64,000 nt of DNA from Henckelia pumila (Eukaryota; Streptophyta; Magnoliopsida; Lamiales; Gesneriaceae): positions 65,619,442 to 65,683,441 of the forward strand of contig NC_133122.1 in the NCBI RefSeq assembly GCF_033568475.1, read 5' to 3'. The position numbers were made by a program, and so were the translations under genes. Positions 13,101 through 24,812 of the stretch are shown here, one piece after another; within the stretch, counting starts at the first letter, position 1, and each line of letters starts with the position of its first letter. The notes under the pieces are model-generated. The model did not search any database. It saw nothing but the letters and a program-made list of their open reading frames with translations, and had not been told where the DNA came from.

Positions 13101-16100
13101 TTTTTTTTGTCTAAAATTTTTCTCCTGATTCGATTATCTTTCTGTTCTTTCTGGCCTTGTATCCCTAGAACCTCCAAAATGTCCCTCATGGTAGTTCTTT
13201 TGATGCATAAAATCATTAGATGTGAAAGAGGATGGAAGCAAAACAAGTGCTGGCATGTATCTACTTCTCAACAACTTGATGTCCATTCCGTTGGGAATGT
13301 TGCTAACGCAAGATTGAGGTTGCATCCTAAGGGCCTTGAACTAAAATTTAGAGTTGGCATAGACCAAGAAGCATGCATTTCGAAGAAACACAAAATGCCA
13401 CAAATATTGGGCTAATTGCTCCGCAGAGCCCCCCTAGCATTGCGAAAAAGTCTAAAAGGCATACAGGTCCTCCCCTAATATTAATAGGCTAATGTATCAT
13501 CCAATTTATAAAAATCAAGCACGTGTAATCCCATTCGTTAAAAAAATTCAAGCAATTTTATTTACCTCCATTTGGTAAGGGGTTTTATCCTTGAATTTTA
13601 AAAGCATGGGGTTTTTCAATTGCAATTAATATTACACAAGTGGTTTTCGTTTTTTGAATTTTTACAGGAGGTACTGATAAAATTTGTCCCCGCAAGTTTC
13701 TTGATACCTTATTTGCTAGTAACAAGTTTTTTGTAACTTGCCTCTCCACACTTCTTTTCTTACCGCGCAGATAGCCTGCACATCAATAAAAAGCAGTGAA
13801 GTTCATGTTTATGAACATTGGGTATGTATCCTCTGAACCGGTCGAGGTAAGCCTTGTTTCACCTTTCTTCAATGAAGTTCCTGCATTCTTAGTCTTAACT
13901 AAAAACCTACCTTACTTTTTATCCTGGGAATCTCATCGATGATGCACAAAGACTTGTCAAGTTAACACTTAACAAGCAGACCTAAAATTAAAAAAAAACT
14001 AATGAACGTGATGATATCGAAGGTTGAGCCACTTTATATGATATCCTCTGAATAGTGATGATAAAGAAAGGGAAACCATGGATTCAACTAAAAAAACAGC
14101 TAATCCGTTAGATCTCTTCTGGGCTGATAATGACAGACCTCATGCAATTCATTCGGTTCTGATTCCTCCTTGTTTTCTTTCGTAACTGGTATGATATACA
14201 AAGAAGCAGTTTTGTTGGTAAGCTTGTCGTATATGGGCAATCTATGATAGCATCCTTACCAAAATTTGCATTTTCATCGAAGTCTGATCCATTAGTCTTT
14301 TGATGAAATTTCTGATGAATGCATCAGTTGGACTGAGAGAAAATAACATGAATGAAAAGCTTGAATAGGCACCAATTACTCTTATGCCTGATACTTTTAA
14401 GACAAAGAACAAGCATTTAATTTGTTTGGAGGTGGTGTCGGTCTACTGAAATCGTAGATCAGTATTTTTTGTTGTAGCTGTTATAAGTTTGCATTTGTGT
14501 TTCATCTTTCTGTGTACTTTTATATGCAGGTGCTAAGAAAGAGGCCCAATATCACTGTTCATGGGATTAATGCTCATAAAGGTTTCTCAGACATAGCTTT
14601 TTCTTCTGATGACAACTCAAGGTTTAAAACTATAGGACTCTTGCTTTGAAATTTTTTAGTTTCTAAAGAGCGAGAGGCATCGTCTTCTCCATGATTTTCA
14701 ATCCATGGTATATTGCAAGAGAAATTATATAAGTGTTTATGATGTTAGGGAAGCCAAGAATTCATTTAAAAAGATGGAAGAATAGGGACAAGTGATCTTT
14801 GGAGGATAGAAAGTAGGTTATTGAGGTAACATTGTTTTGATTAGACCGACCTCAGAGAAAAACGATAATTTAGAGCAAAAAATTTAAGGTGCTGTGCTTC
14901 GTGATGCTTACTTTCTTACTGTTATTTTATTTTAGTTATATGCTGACAAGTCTTTCATTTCTTGTGGGCTGCTTTGTGATAATATGCCTCAATAGGTTGC
15001 TTGCTTCTGATGCTAATGGATCAATTAATGTGTGGGATAGAAGAGCTAGCGATCTTCCCTGTTTGGAACTCTCAACCAATTCCTCTGGCTCACTTAACAG
15101 TATTAAGTTAAGTAGGGATAATGAGGTATGATTTTTATTGAAGTTGACTAATGAGGCAAAAAAAAAAAACCCTTTATTTCACCACTCACTTTCAATGACA
15201 GGCTATAGCCATCACTTTATTTTGTTGAGCCTGTAGATTATATTTGGAGCTAGCAAGCAGGGAATTATATATATGTGGGATCTCCGTGGAGGACGATCAT
15301 CTACAGCTTTCAGTAATCATAAAGAGGTATGGGCATTTCTAGTTTATGCCACTGATTTGGCTCAGAGGACCTTTTATTCTAACATTGTTGGGCATAAAGT
15401 CTGCGTCATATAATCAAAAAGAAAAAAAAAAACAAACAAACAGCAAAGATAGAAAGACGTGTAAGATTGAGATTGTGCTGGATGAATAGCTCAAACCCAT
15501 TATCTTAAGAAGAAATTTTTCTTGACTGATCGATAGCCAGTTAGCCATAACAGTAGCTTTGCTTATTTAGGGATATTGTTCTCCTCTTATTGCGGTGAAG
15601 TTATCACATGAGCTGGAGAAGATATGGTCCTTAAAGGTATGCAAGATAATCCACATCAGTTTTCTAATTCTATACTGCATCAATTGTTGTGCTGAAATTT
15701 TCTGACCCATTTTTCATCGTTTACGTAAAATATCTGGGCTGGTTTCATTGAATCCAACTGTTTTTTTTGGGAACCATTTCTGAAGAGGAAAATATTACTT
15801 TACTCAACTATATTGTTGTCTGCAAGATAATTTCTGTAGATACTATTTGTTTGTTGTCTCAATAATGCCTTGTGGAAGAATTTTATTTGGTATGTAGATG
15901 TTGGGACTACTGATTCACATGCTCCACTATGTTATCAATCAAATTCCGCTCAAGCACATGTTGGGTTATGTTATGAAGGGCAATTCAAGTTTCATTAGTC
16001 ATATGTTAGTATGTTACTGTACTATTGCAACTTTAAAAGAGTTAGCAAGACCACCATTTTTTGTGCTATTCTTGTAAGGAATCTCACATCAGGCCTTTGT

Positions 16101-18178
16101 TTCCCCCCCCCCCCCCCCCCCCCCCCCTCTTAAGTTCAGAAAAATGCTTTCCATATTTTAAATTTACAATCTATCATAGTTCTCTAATGATTTGTATTCT
16201 TGAAATCATCAACTCCTTTTCTGCTCGATGACTTACCATTTGTTTGACCCTTTGATTCTTTTATGTGCATTGGCTGTATATGACTACATATTATCAATTA
16301 TCTGCAGGCTCAATCAAATATTGTTTCAAAGGAAATACACTCAATTGATATTGATCCATCGTGCCCTTACCAATTGGCATTTCATCTTGATGATGGTTGG
16401 TATGTTTACAAGCAAATGCATGCTGTTTTTTTTTATGTTTTGGAATGGGCTTAAGTCTAGTGGCAGCTGTAATTAATTGCATTTGTTACCATGTGTCAAG
16501 AGCTGAATTTACCACCTGACAATCTTCAAATGCCATCCTACCTTATTTTCGGAATCTTCCATCCTATATATCTGGCTTGTCCAGTTTGGATTTTATGCTT
16601 ATTTTGTTATTGTTTCTTCCAGGTCAGGTGTTCTAGACACTAACAAGCTTCAAGTGACACATATTCATTGTCCTCCACCTCCTTGGCTGTATGTACAAAA
16701 TGAACTTGCTACTTTCTTTTGAATAAGGATCGCTGAATGTTGTTCCCTCTTGCTGATGTCAACTTACAGGGATGAATTCGATGGTTTGACCAATGTCTCA
16801 TTCTTGAGAAGACCATGTTGGCTTCTAACAAACTCAGTAAGTCATTTAAGCAATCTATCTTAAGTTTGTTCGACTGCAGTATGACTTTGTATTGTTGATT
16901 TTCTAGAAAGGTTGTAATTCCATGGAGAAAAGGAAAAAGTGGAATAAAGTAAAATTTATAAAAATGTTTTGGACTTGTCTATCTATTGCATTTCTATGTT
17001 CTAGCTTATATCATGGTATGAAAATGCGAGCTGAGTTTTTCTCTGATTGATATATTCTCATCTCATCCAGGGAATTTAGTCTTATGATCTAGAGTGACTT
17101 CTACTAATGTTAGTGTGCAGTTGTATCTTGACTATGTTCTCATTTTTGCAACTTTTCTTCTTGACGTATTTGCAGATTTACATTGTGGGATCGTCGACCA
17201 GTAATGGCCTTTACCTTTTGGATTTCTATCCAGACAGTGTCTCTCCTTGTTATGTGGATTACAAGTAAGGGACTAACTACCACACACTTCAAATTTCAGC
17301 CGTTCTTTAGAATTACGGTATCAGTTGCTTGTTCAAGCAGTGTGTCTGATCACTTGATACATGAGGCTAATAAGCTCTCCATTTATTATGTAACGTATTA
17401 AACCGGCTAAAAATCCATTTCCAGATTTGATATTATTTATCCATTCATTTGATCCTTCTTCTCTTTCGAGAAAGATTTGTTGATGTTGTGTGGCTGGTAG
17501 GTGTGTGTTTCAGTGTGATTCCCCAGTTCTTTAGCTAGCAATGTAAAAACGAATAACAAATAACAGTTTTTGGGTTTGGGCTGCTAATTTGAAGTTTGTT
17601 GCTAGTTGTGATGATAAAAGCAATGATGGAACAAGTGGCCAGCGTATACAGAACAGATTTTTGTCACTCTCTGAAGGTATTACTGCATGTGCTTCTCATC
17701 CCTTGAATGGCACCATTGTGGCTGGAACTAAGGTACATTCCAACTTATTGATCCATATGCATGCTTTAACTTGGTTCATAATCAAATATTATAAATTCAC
17801 ATTGTCTTCATCTAGTTTTAAAACTCACATTGGAAGCAGATTTTATTCTACTTCAACCCAAATTTACAATTTATTTGATGGACATGATTGCGGTTGTGGG
17901 GACGATCCTCATTTTTGTATTTACCACATGTCGATATTGCGTACCAACATGCTACATCTGATGAATATACTGCATTTATTTTTAATTACAAGTTTATCGA
18001 TTGGCAGATTCATCATATTGATGTTTGCATTTTCCCATAGTGCTTACCAGCAGATCTATAGAATAAATCTGCTTTGCCCGAAATATTTTCATTCATGATT
18101 GTTAATTCTAGTTTTTTTTTGTGGCTGTTTTAGCTCTCGTCATTGCTGGTTATTTCTGATTCAAAAGTGTCACACTGA
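10136..18178 (+). CDS. WD40-repeat (transducin-like) protein, 18 exons
   Basis: WD40 proteins form beta-propeller scaffolds for protein complexes; the specific role of this one is not known to me. Exons by splice sites: 10136-10309, 10371-10466, 10561-10614, 10715-10758, 11043-11072, 11880-11952, 13169-13318, 13771-13821, 14530-14621, 14996-15125, 15237-15326, 15571-15636, 16308-16399, 16623-16688, 16770-16836, 17176-17264, 17606-17732 and 18134-18178. Propeller blades are visible as GSINVWDRRA (exon 10), GIIYMWDLRGG (exon 11), SSEVHVYEHW (exon 8) and GLYLLDFYPD (exon 16). The protein would be about 510 residues and ends LVISDSKVSH. Exons 8 to 18 join in phase without any conflict. The phase is off by one between exons 5 and 6, and exon 7 reads cleanly (STSQQLDV, then NVANQDE) only if a few extra bases are ignored. 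Upstream blades are therefore less certain. Confidence 0.8.
11974..12130. repeat. Two-copy direct repeat of about 77 bp in WD40 intron 6
   Basis: Two adjacent near-identical copies each begin TTTCTTGTCTG and contain GGCCGATCATTTGGTACC and GGCTATGAGATAC. They differ at only a few bases, so the duplication is fairly recent or is an assembly artefact. It is not coding. Confidence 0.85.
16103..16127 (+). repeat. Uninterrupted run of 25 C in WD40 intron 12
   Basis: A pure poly-C tract of 25 bases lies inside an AT-rich intron. Such tracts are rare in plant introns, can form i-motif/G4-type structures, and are also error-prone in sequencing. Confidence 0.9.
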
Positions 18179-20807
18179 GCAGCAGTTGGCCATCCATTCA
18201 GTAAAATAATAATCTGGACTTGAGGAAACTCCACGTCATCTTTGATTATGCAAAGAGATACATGAGGAATGCGCAAGATGTTGGGTGCTTTTTTGGTCTT
18301 CAGGTAAGGTAATTTACGTTTTTCTAGTTTTCTCAATGAATGTCATTTAAAAACGTGAGAGGGGACATTGATCTAATGTGTGAAGTGTATCTGAAGTGTG
18401 CATTGTAGTGATAGACTGACTACCTTTACCAAAACTGATTATTTGCCACCAAATCTGACTTTGGTATATATTGACATGAATTTTCTTTTCATCATGTGGA
18501 GAAGCGTGACATAAAAGATTAAACAAAACTTTCATTTTTATTTCCGGCTGTGAATTATTTAGGTCAAAAAGTCATTAATCACACTTAAAGAAGCCGTGGG
18601 TATTGAAATGATTATGAGGGAAAAAAACGTAGCTTCTTCCTTTTTTTAATTTTGGCTCCATTTTGCAAGTTATGCTTTCTCTTCTTTTTAGGGATCAAAC
18701 ACCTTCAGTCTCTGCTCTTTTTTAAACATCCATTAATTCTTTAATTAATGCACAGAACATGTAGGTCAAATCAACAAGCTTTATTCTCATTAATGATATT
18801 ATACACGCCTCTATTTGGTTTTTCAAACTTTATATCTAAAAATCTTTGATATACTTCTCACTTTGTGTTTTTTCCCCTACAGTCCAAATTCTTTCATTAG
18901 ATTTCACAGTCAAATTCTTGCATCACTTCAATCCTCCTTCATAAATGTCTATTTTTGTCCCAGGCATAATCTTTTTTCAGAATCATGGTGATAACAATGT
19001 TTTGAATGGTAGGCTATTTCTGAAAATGGTTGATGTTCCAATTCTTGTCCCCACACGATTTCACGGTGGCTTTTCTCATCTGTACCTAACAATTTGTTAA
19101 TTATGGCCCATTTTCTAATTTTCTAAACTGTCTTTTTCCATTGTTTTCTACAAATTCGGAATTCTTTAATTATTTTTTCACTGTTAGTTCTCATAAGATC
19201 AACCCTTACTTACAAAAATGACTTTCTTTTCGGCCACCCGAGATCTAGAGATTTTGTTCTCAATCTCAGTGATAACAATGTATGATATGGTTTAAAATCA
19301 TATCATATAATCATATTACATATATCATACTATATATATTGAAAGTCTGTGCATCTAGGCTCTAAGCACAGCGAGGGCCGGCATTAGATTCGTGGGTAAT
19401 AAATCCAGAACTTCTACCGCGCAAAGTTCATATGTTTTTATCAAACTGGTATTTGATAAGCGGTTGAGTTCAACCCATCCTTAGGATATTGTCTCACGTG
19501 TATGTTCAATTTTTATTCTTACTTATATATAAGCGGGTCTGTGATCTTAGGACTTGGATACTTTAGGGTATTGATAAGCATGCACATACATGTTTTGGAT
19601 ATTAATTTCAGAAAATATTACTCGATCTATGGTATATACGTGAGAAATCAGTTAAATATTATTAATTAGGTAATCTTATTCATGTTATTAACTGCATAAA
19701 AAGAGACGGTAGTACGAATTATTTTGGTGACTAATGACATCAAACTCATGCTTTCGGTGGATTGAGACAACGGAATTGCCTGCGCAACCACCAAATTAAG
19801 TGCTTTGAATTTTTCTTTTAATGGCAATTGAATCGAGTCTCTTTTTGAAATTTTCGATATTAGAGATTGCATTTTTAAAAATACTGTCCGAGTCTCTCCT
19901 TTCTGTTTTCAGATGAAATATATACTTCACACATATATATATGTCATCCTTCGATGAATGTTTGGGGAAAAAAATTGCATTTAAATTATTAGATTTAAAG
20001 CAAGGTATGAACCCACTTTTACTTTTTTTTTTCTTTGGTTAGTTTTGTTGGTTGGTATGGTTAGGTGATTTGTGATGGAATCACATAGCATTACATTTCA
20101 AGATTTTAAATACACGGATAGATTAATCTATTTTTTTTTATTAAATTTTAAAAAATGAATGTTTGGAATTTTAATTATCTGATCATTTAGCTTTCGAATA
20201 AAATCTATTATCTTAACCTTTAATTTCCTTGAAGCAAAATCTTATCCTAATCTTTGTGATGTCAAACTCACGATTTTTTAAAGAAAAAGGCGAGGAAGAC
20301 AAAGTTTAGGATTAGTGGACTTTAATAAATTGTGTGTGTCGTGACCAAGACCCAAAATTGGGAGTGACCCACATACAATTTTTAGCTATACATTAAAAAA
20401 TCTTGTTTCGAATATTTTTTGTATATCTTTGAACAATGACATTGTTTTTAGAAATATTATTTAGAACGATGAATCAATCAAACTAAAGTTGATGAAGCAC
20501 AAAGCTATTCCTAATTGTCACCTTCCCACAAAATTATTTAGAACGACTAAAGTTGTTTATTTATTTATTTTTAGTACATTGTCAATGGATTTGTCTGTCC
20601 TTTGAATCTAAAGAAATCAATTTTCGTGTTTTTTTAAATTCAAATATTTGGAAATTCCAATTTAATGCTTGTAATCCTTCAATCTCCGAAGCACAAAATT
20701 ATATGGTAGACGAAAATTTGTGAAGATATATATATCTAGTGGCTACATATCAATTGAAGAAGAATAACTCAGTTTTGATTTTGGTAATTGAAATATTCAT
20801 ATATATA

Positions 20808-20839
<32 letters not shown>

Positions 20840-22569
20840 TGTTGCATATGAAAGCAAGCAACAATGACCCCCATGTCTTTTTTAAAATTTGGAGGAAAGA
20901 AATGATGAACAAGTTTGAGCATGCCAATGGATAAATGTGATTCTTTTAATCGGTGATGTTCGCTACTTCACATACAAATAACATTAAACCTACTTGGTAA
21001 CTTAGGACAAGAAGGCCCCACGAAATGTAGAATTTGATGAAAACTCCAAATTATGCTGGACCAACTTTATGTTTTATATTTATCCTAGAAGACTAGATTA
21101 TCGAACGACTTAATCAAAACAAACCTAGACAGATACATTCTTAATTGGTGTACATAGATTAATGGTCAAATACTCTTTCAAAAAGCTTGGGAAATGGTTT
21201 GGTTAAATTCAACCCAAATGCATCCACATTCAGTAAATCAAAAAGGGGCTAAAATTAGATCGAGCAACGACGAGAAATTAGATATTTTACACACTAGATA
21301 CCCAACATAGTATCATCTATATAACCTTCATAATTTAATGTTATTATTCAATAACATATTTTGATCGTTCTCCCAACAAAAAAAAATTACGAAAAACATG
21401 AAATAGTGAAATACTGTGTCGCTGAGATCCTCTTTAATTAAATGCTCTAAAGCAAACAGTCATGAAGCGTTAAGGACAACATAACGGCTACAACTACCGG
21501 GGGAAAAGCCATGGCCCCCAAAAGCTCTTTTTATTTATCTGTTTATTTTAATCTTTTTTTTTTTTAAACCTTTAATTCAAGTGAAAATAGTTCATATTAA
21601 CCATTAATTCAAATATTTGAATATGGAAAAAGAAATTACAAAAAAAAAAACTGAATTATTATAGTGGAACATGTGCATTAAAATTATTGCCTCATGACCT
21701 GTTGAAGATCAATTAATAGTCATTTTCATTCCTTGTTTAATGTTCGATGGATTTGATCCATTTTTGTTTTTCATGTGTCACACTCGAGTATGAGTATCCA
21801 TTGAATATCGCCGATATGAAATCACGTCAGCCCAATCTTTTGATTTGATATAATATTATAAAATAAAACAACATAAGAATAAATTAATTAATACATGTTA
21901 GAAGTCATTATTCCATATCGTATTACGAATTTAGAACCATCGATAAAAAAAAATAATAAAATAATAAAAAAAACACACGCGACACCAATATATTTTACTG
22001 GGACAAAAAGTAACTACTAACACTACTTTTCCCCACCAAAATCCAAAGCTCCTTCTATGGTAGGGACCTGTATATCAAATATTTTACATAGCATGCATCT
22101 CTTTTTCGCAGCATATATAGTCACGAACACAAATTTTTTATTTTTTTTATTTATATATATATATCTTAATTTATTCATAAAACAAATAAATTGCTCACCC
22201 TTGATCAAATTCTTGAATCCCATGATATATTTTTTTTTTTTTCTATTTATATCACCCCAATTAGACCCTTCGTCTCTTACTCTCAATTATTCGATCCCAA
22301 CCCTTTAAATTTCCTCCCTTAGCTTCCAATGATTCCCTCCACATTTTAGAGGACAAAGAATCATGGTGATCGAGTTGCATGTTGAAGTTGAAATTATGAT
22401 CTAGTAGCCCACAAAGCAGACACCAAATTCAAGTGCCAAGTTCGTGAATTAAGTTTTTGTATAAAGATCAAGAAACCGGCCAGATGTGTACATGATACAC
22501 ATGTAAACATATATATAATCATAAGTAGAATATATATATAAGACACATATATAGTCTAATTAATTAACG
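18179..22569. other. AT-rich intergenic region
   Basis: About 4.4 kb separates the WD40 stop from the LBD start. It contains short AT-rich repeats (for example ATCATAT-type runs near 19280-19335) and a TA microsatellite at about 20800-20839. I see no coding exon, RNA gene or well-defined transposon. The last few hundred bases must include the LBD promoter and leader. Confidence 0.5.
20800..20839. repeat. TA dinucleotide microsatellite
   Basis: About twenty TA units with one phase slip, in intergenic DNA. Confidence 0.9.
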
Positions 22570-23693
22570 ATGAAAGAAAGTAGTGGTAGAAAGCAAGGGG
22601 CGACGTCTCCGTGCGCCGCGTGCAAGCTTCTTCGGCGGAGATGTACGCAGGATTGCGTGTTTTCGCCGTATTTTCCTGCCGACGAGCCCCACAAATTTGC
22701 TAGCGTTCACAAAGTGTTTGGTGCCAGCAATGTCAACAAAATGCTCCAGGTTGGTTTTTTGTTAATTTAATTCCCATAAATCGATATTTTTTTTCAAGTT
22801 TTATTGAAAATTATGTTTTTATAAGCAAATATATATGTTATATTCGTCGAGTGATACAGGTGGTTATTTTGGGATCATTTGGGTCCTTGTAAATTTTTGG
22901 TTTTTATTTATATTTCTATTAACTTTTATTATTCATGATATATTAATTTTAAAGAAAAGGCATAGTATTATGAATAATATTAAAATCTTTGTGAAATAAA
23001 ACTGAATTGTCTAAATTCTCCGGATAATAAATATGGTGGAAGCAAAATTTTACTTTCAACAATTAATTTCCACGCAGCCACATTGCTTTCTTACAACTTT
23101 TTCTGATCATTTTAATTTTCTCATAAAATCAACCTTGATAGTGGCAACTAATTAGCAAATGCACTTAATTATAGGTTATTTTTTAAAAAGAATAATGAGT
23201 CCATATTTATTTTATGAGTAACATTAATTTTCAGGTAATTAATCATTTATTTTGATACATGCAATCCTTTTTCTGTAACCTTTTATTGAGGTACACATAC
23301 ATTTAATTTATTTTCACACTCCTTTTTCTATTTATGTACACTAATATAATTTTTGGTCAAAGAATGACAAATTGTGTGGATGGATGGACCACTTGAGATT
23401 ACTTTTTCTTTTTTTTTTCTTCTTCTATCTTTTTCTAGAAAATGTGCTTACATGAATAAAGCAACAAATCCCTCCCTCATTCTAAAACCTTTTTGGTACA
23501 TTTGCATATTTGATTGGTCTATTTAAGATTTTAAGTTGGTCTTCGTCAAATTTAAGTCTCAATATGCTAACTCTCAATGAAAAATGATAAAAAAAAAAAA
23601 AAAAAAAAATTGGAGATGGACATAGATGAGTAAGATTGAAATTTAATTTGATAATATAGATGATAAAAATGGTTATTGTGGTTTATAATATAA

Positions 23694-23728
<35 letters not shown>

Positions 23729-24382
23729 AATCTAAAATTTCCGTGAATAAAAAAAAATTTATTTCCGAATTTTTTCATTTACTTTGTGACACAACAATTA
23801 AAATTTTATGGGCCAGCATCGTATAGAATTTTAAAATATTATTAATGAATGTTCATTAAAAAATTTCCGGAATGAGTGTCATGCATGAGAGAATAAGAGA
23901 CGATCGAGTTTAACCAAAGTGTACTATTTTTCCACCATAAATATAAAATTTCTGTACATTAAAAAAAAATAAGTATTGAATCCCAAAACTTGAAATTTAG
24001 CTTTTGGGTGTTCACCCTACTCTTAGAAATGAAATATAAAATAATCTGTGGGATCCAAGATGAGGAAAAAAACTGGAATTTGCAGGAGCTTCCGGAGCAT
24101 CAGAGAGGCGACGCCGTGAGTTCCATGGTATACGAAGCGAACGCAAGGGTGAGAGACCCTGTCTACGGGTGCGTGGGCGCCATATCTTCTCTGCAGCAGC
24201 AGATTGATGTGCTGCAGACTCAGCTAGCATTCGCGCAGGCGGAGGTGGTTCACATGCGCTTGCGTCAATTGGAGAACGCGTCTCCCTCGTCAAGGGACTC
24301 GCAATCCCACAAGGCCAAGTCCCATTTTAACATGGACATGGTCGTGGATCAAGATACTATGGACACTTCCCTTTGGCATTGA
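22570..24382 (+). CDS. LBD4: LOB-domain transcription factor, LBD4-like (class I)
   Basis: LOB-domain proteins are plant-specific nuclear DNA-binding regulators; LBD4 and its relatives act in lateral organ boundary and vascular/cambial development. Exon 1 is 22570-22749 (MKESSGRKQGA..., ending NVNKMLQ with donor GTTGG) and exon 2 is 24086-24382 (ELPEHQRGDAVSSM..., ending DTSLWH then TGA). The frame is clean and gives 158 residues. The zinc-finger-like block has the expected C-x2-C-x6-C-x3-C spacing (residues about 16-30). It is followed by the GAS block and by DPVYGCVGAI with the invariant proline. The class I leucine-zipper-like coiled coil follows (SLQQQIDVLQTQLAFAQ). The single intron after the GAS-block MLQ is the usual position for the family. 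Subgroup assignment rests on memory of LBD4 in N-terminal start, domain and length. Confidence 0.93.
22750..24085 (+). other. LBD4-like intron with poly-A and TA microsatellites
   Basis: A phase-0 GT-AG intron of 1336 bp, very AT-rich. It contains an A run near 23590-23608 and a TA repeat near 23699-23727. No nested gene is seen. Confidence 0.8.
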
Positions 24383-24812
24383 TATATATAACATATATAT
24401 ATTCACACACACACTATAGTGCATGGTACTATTATATGTCTGCTTATTTTCTTCTTTCCGGGTTTTTTTTGTATAATATAGAATATATCTTGCGCTAGAG
24501 ATGATGATGGTGATGGTGATCACTATCTTTAACTATATTCTGTAAATTCTGGGACATGATTATTTAGTCGAATATAACTATGTATGCTTGTGATCAAGAT
24601 GTGTCTATATATACATATATTGTGTTTTAGCTAGTTTCTTCATAGATGATGTTTTTTTCATGTGTAAAGTTCATTATCATCATATGGAATTAAAGTTGTC
24701 ACAATGAATAAGAATGATACAAGAAAACACAACCAGCACTCTCATATATGCGCATGGATCAAGATGAATCAGAATGATATAATACAGAGGCCAAACCAAC
24801 AAAAGATTTTTG
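24383..24812. other. Short spacer between two convergent genes
   Basis: About 430 bp separates the stops of the LBD4-like gene and the unknown-function gene, which face each other. The 3' untranslated regions must share this stretch and may overlap in antisense. It holds an AT-rich run and a short GATGGT repeat (24500-24523), but no gene. Confidence 0.6.
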
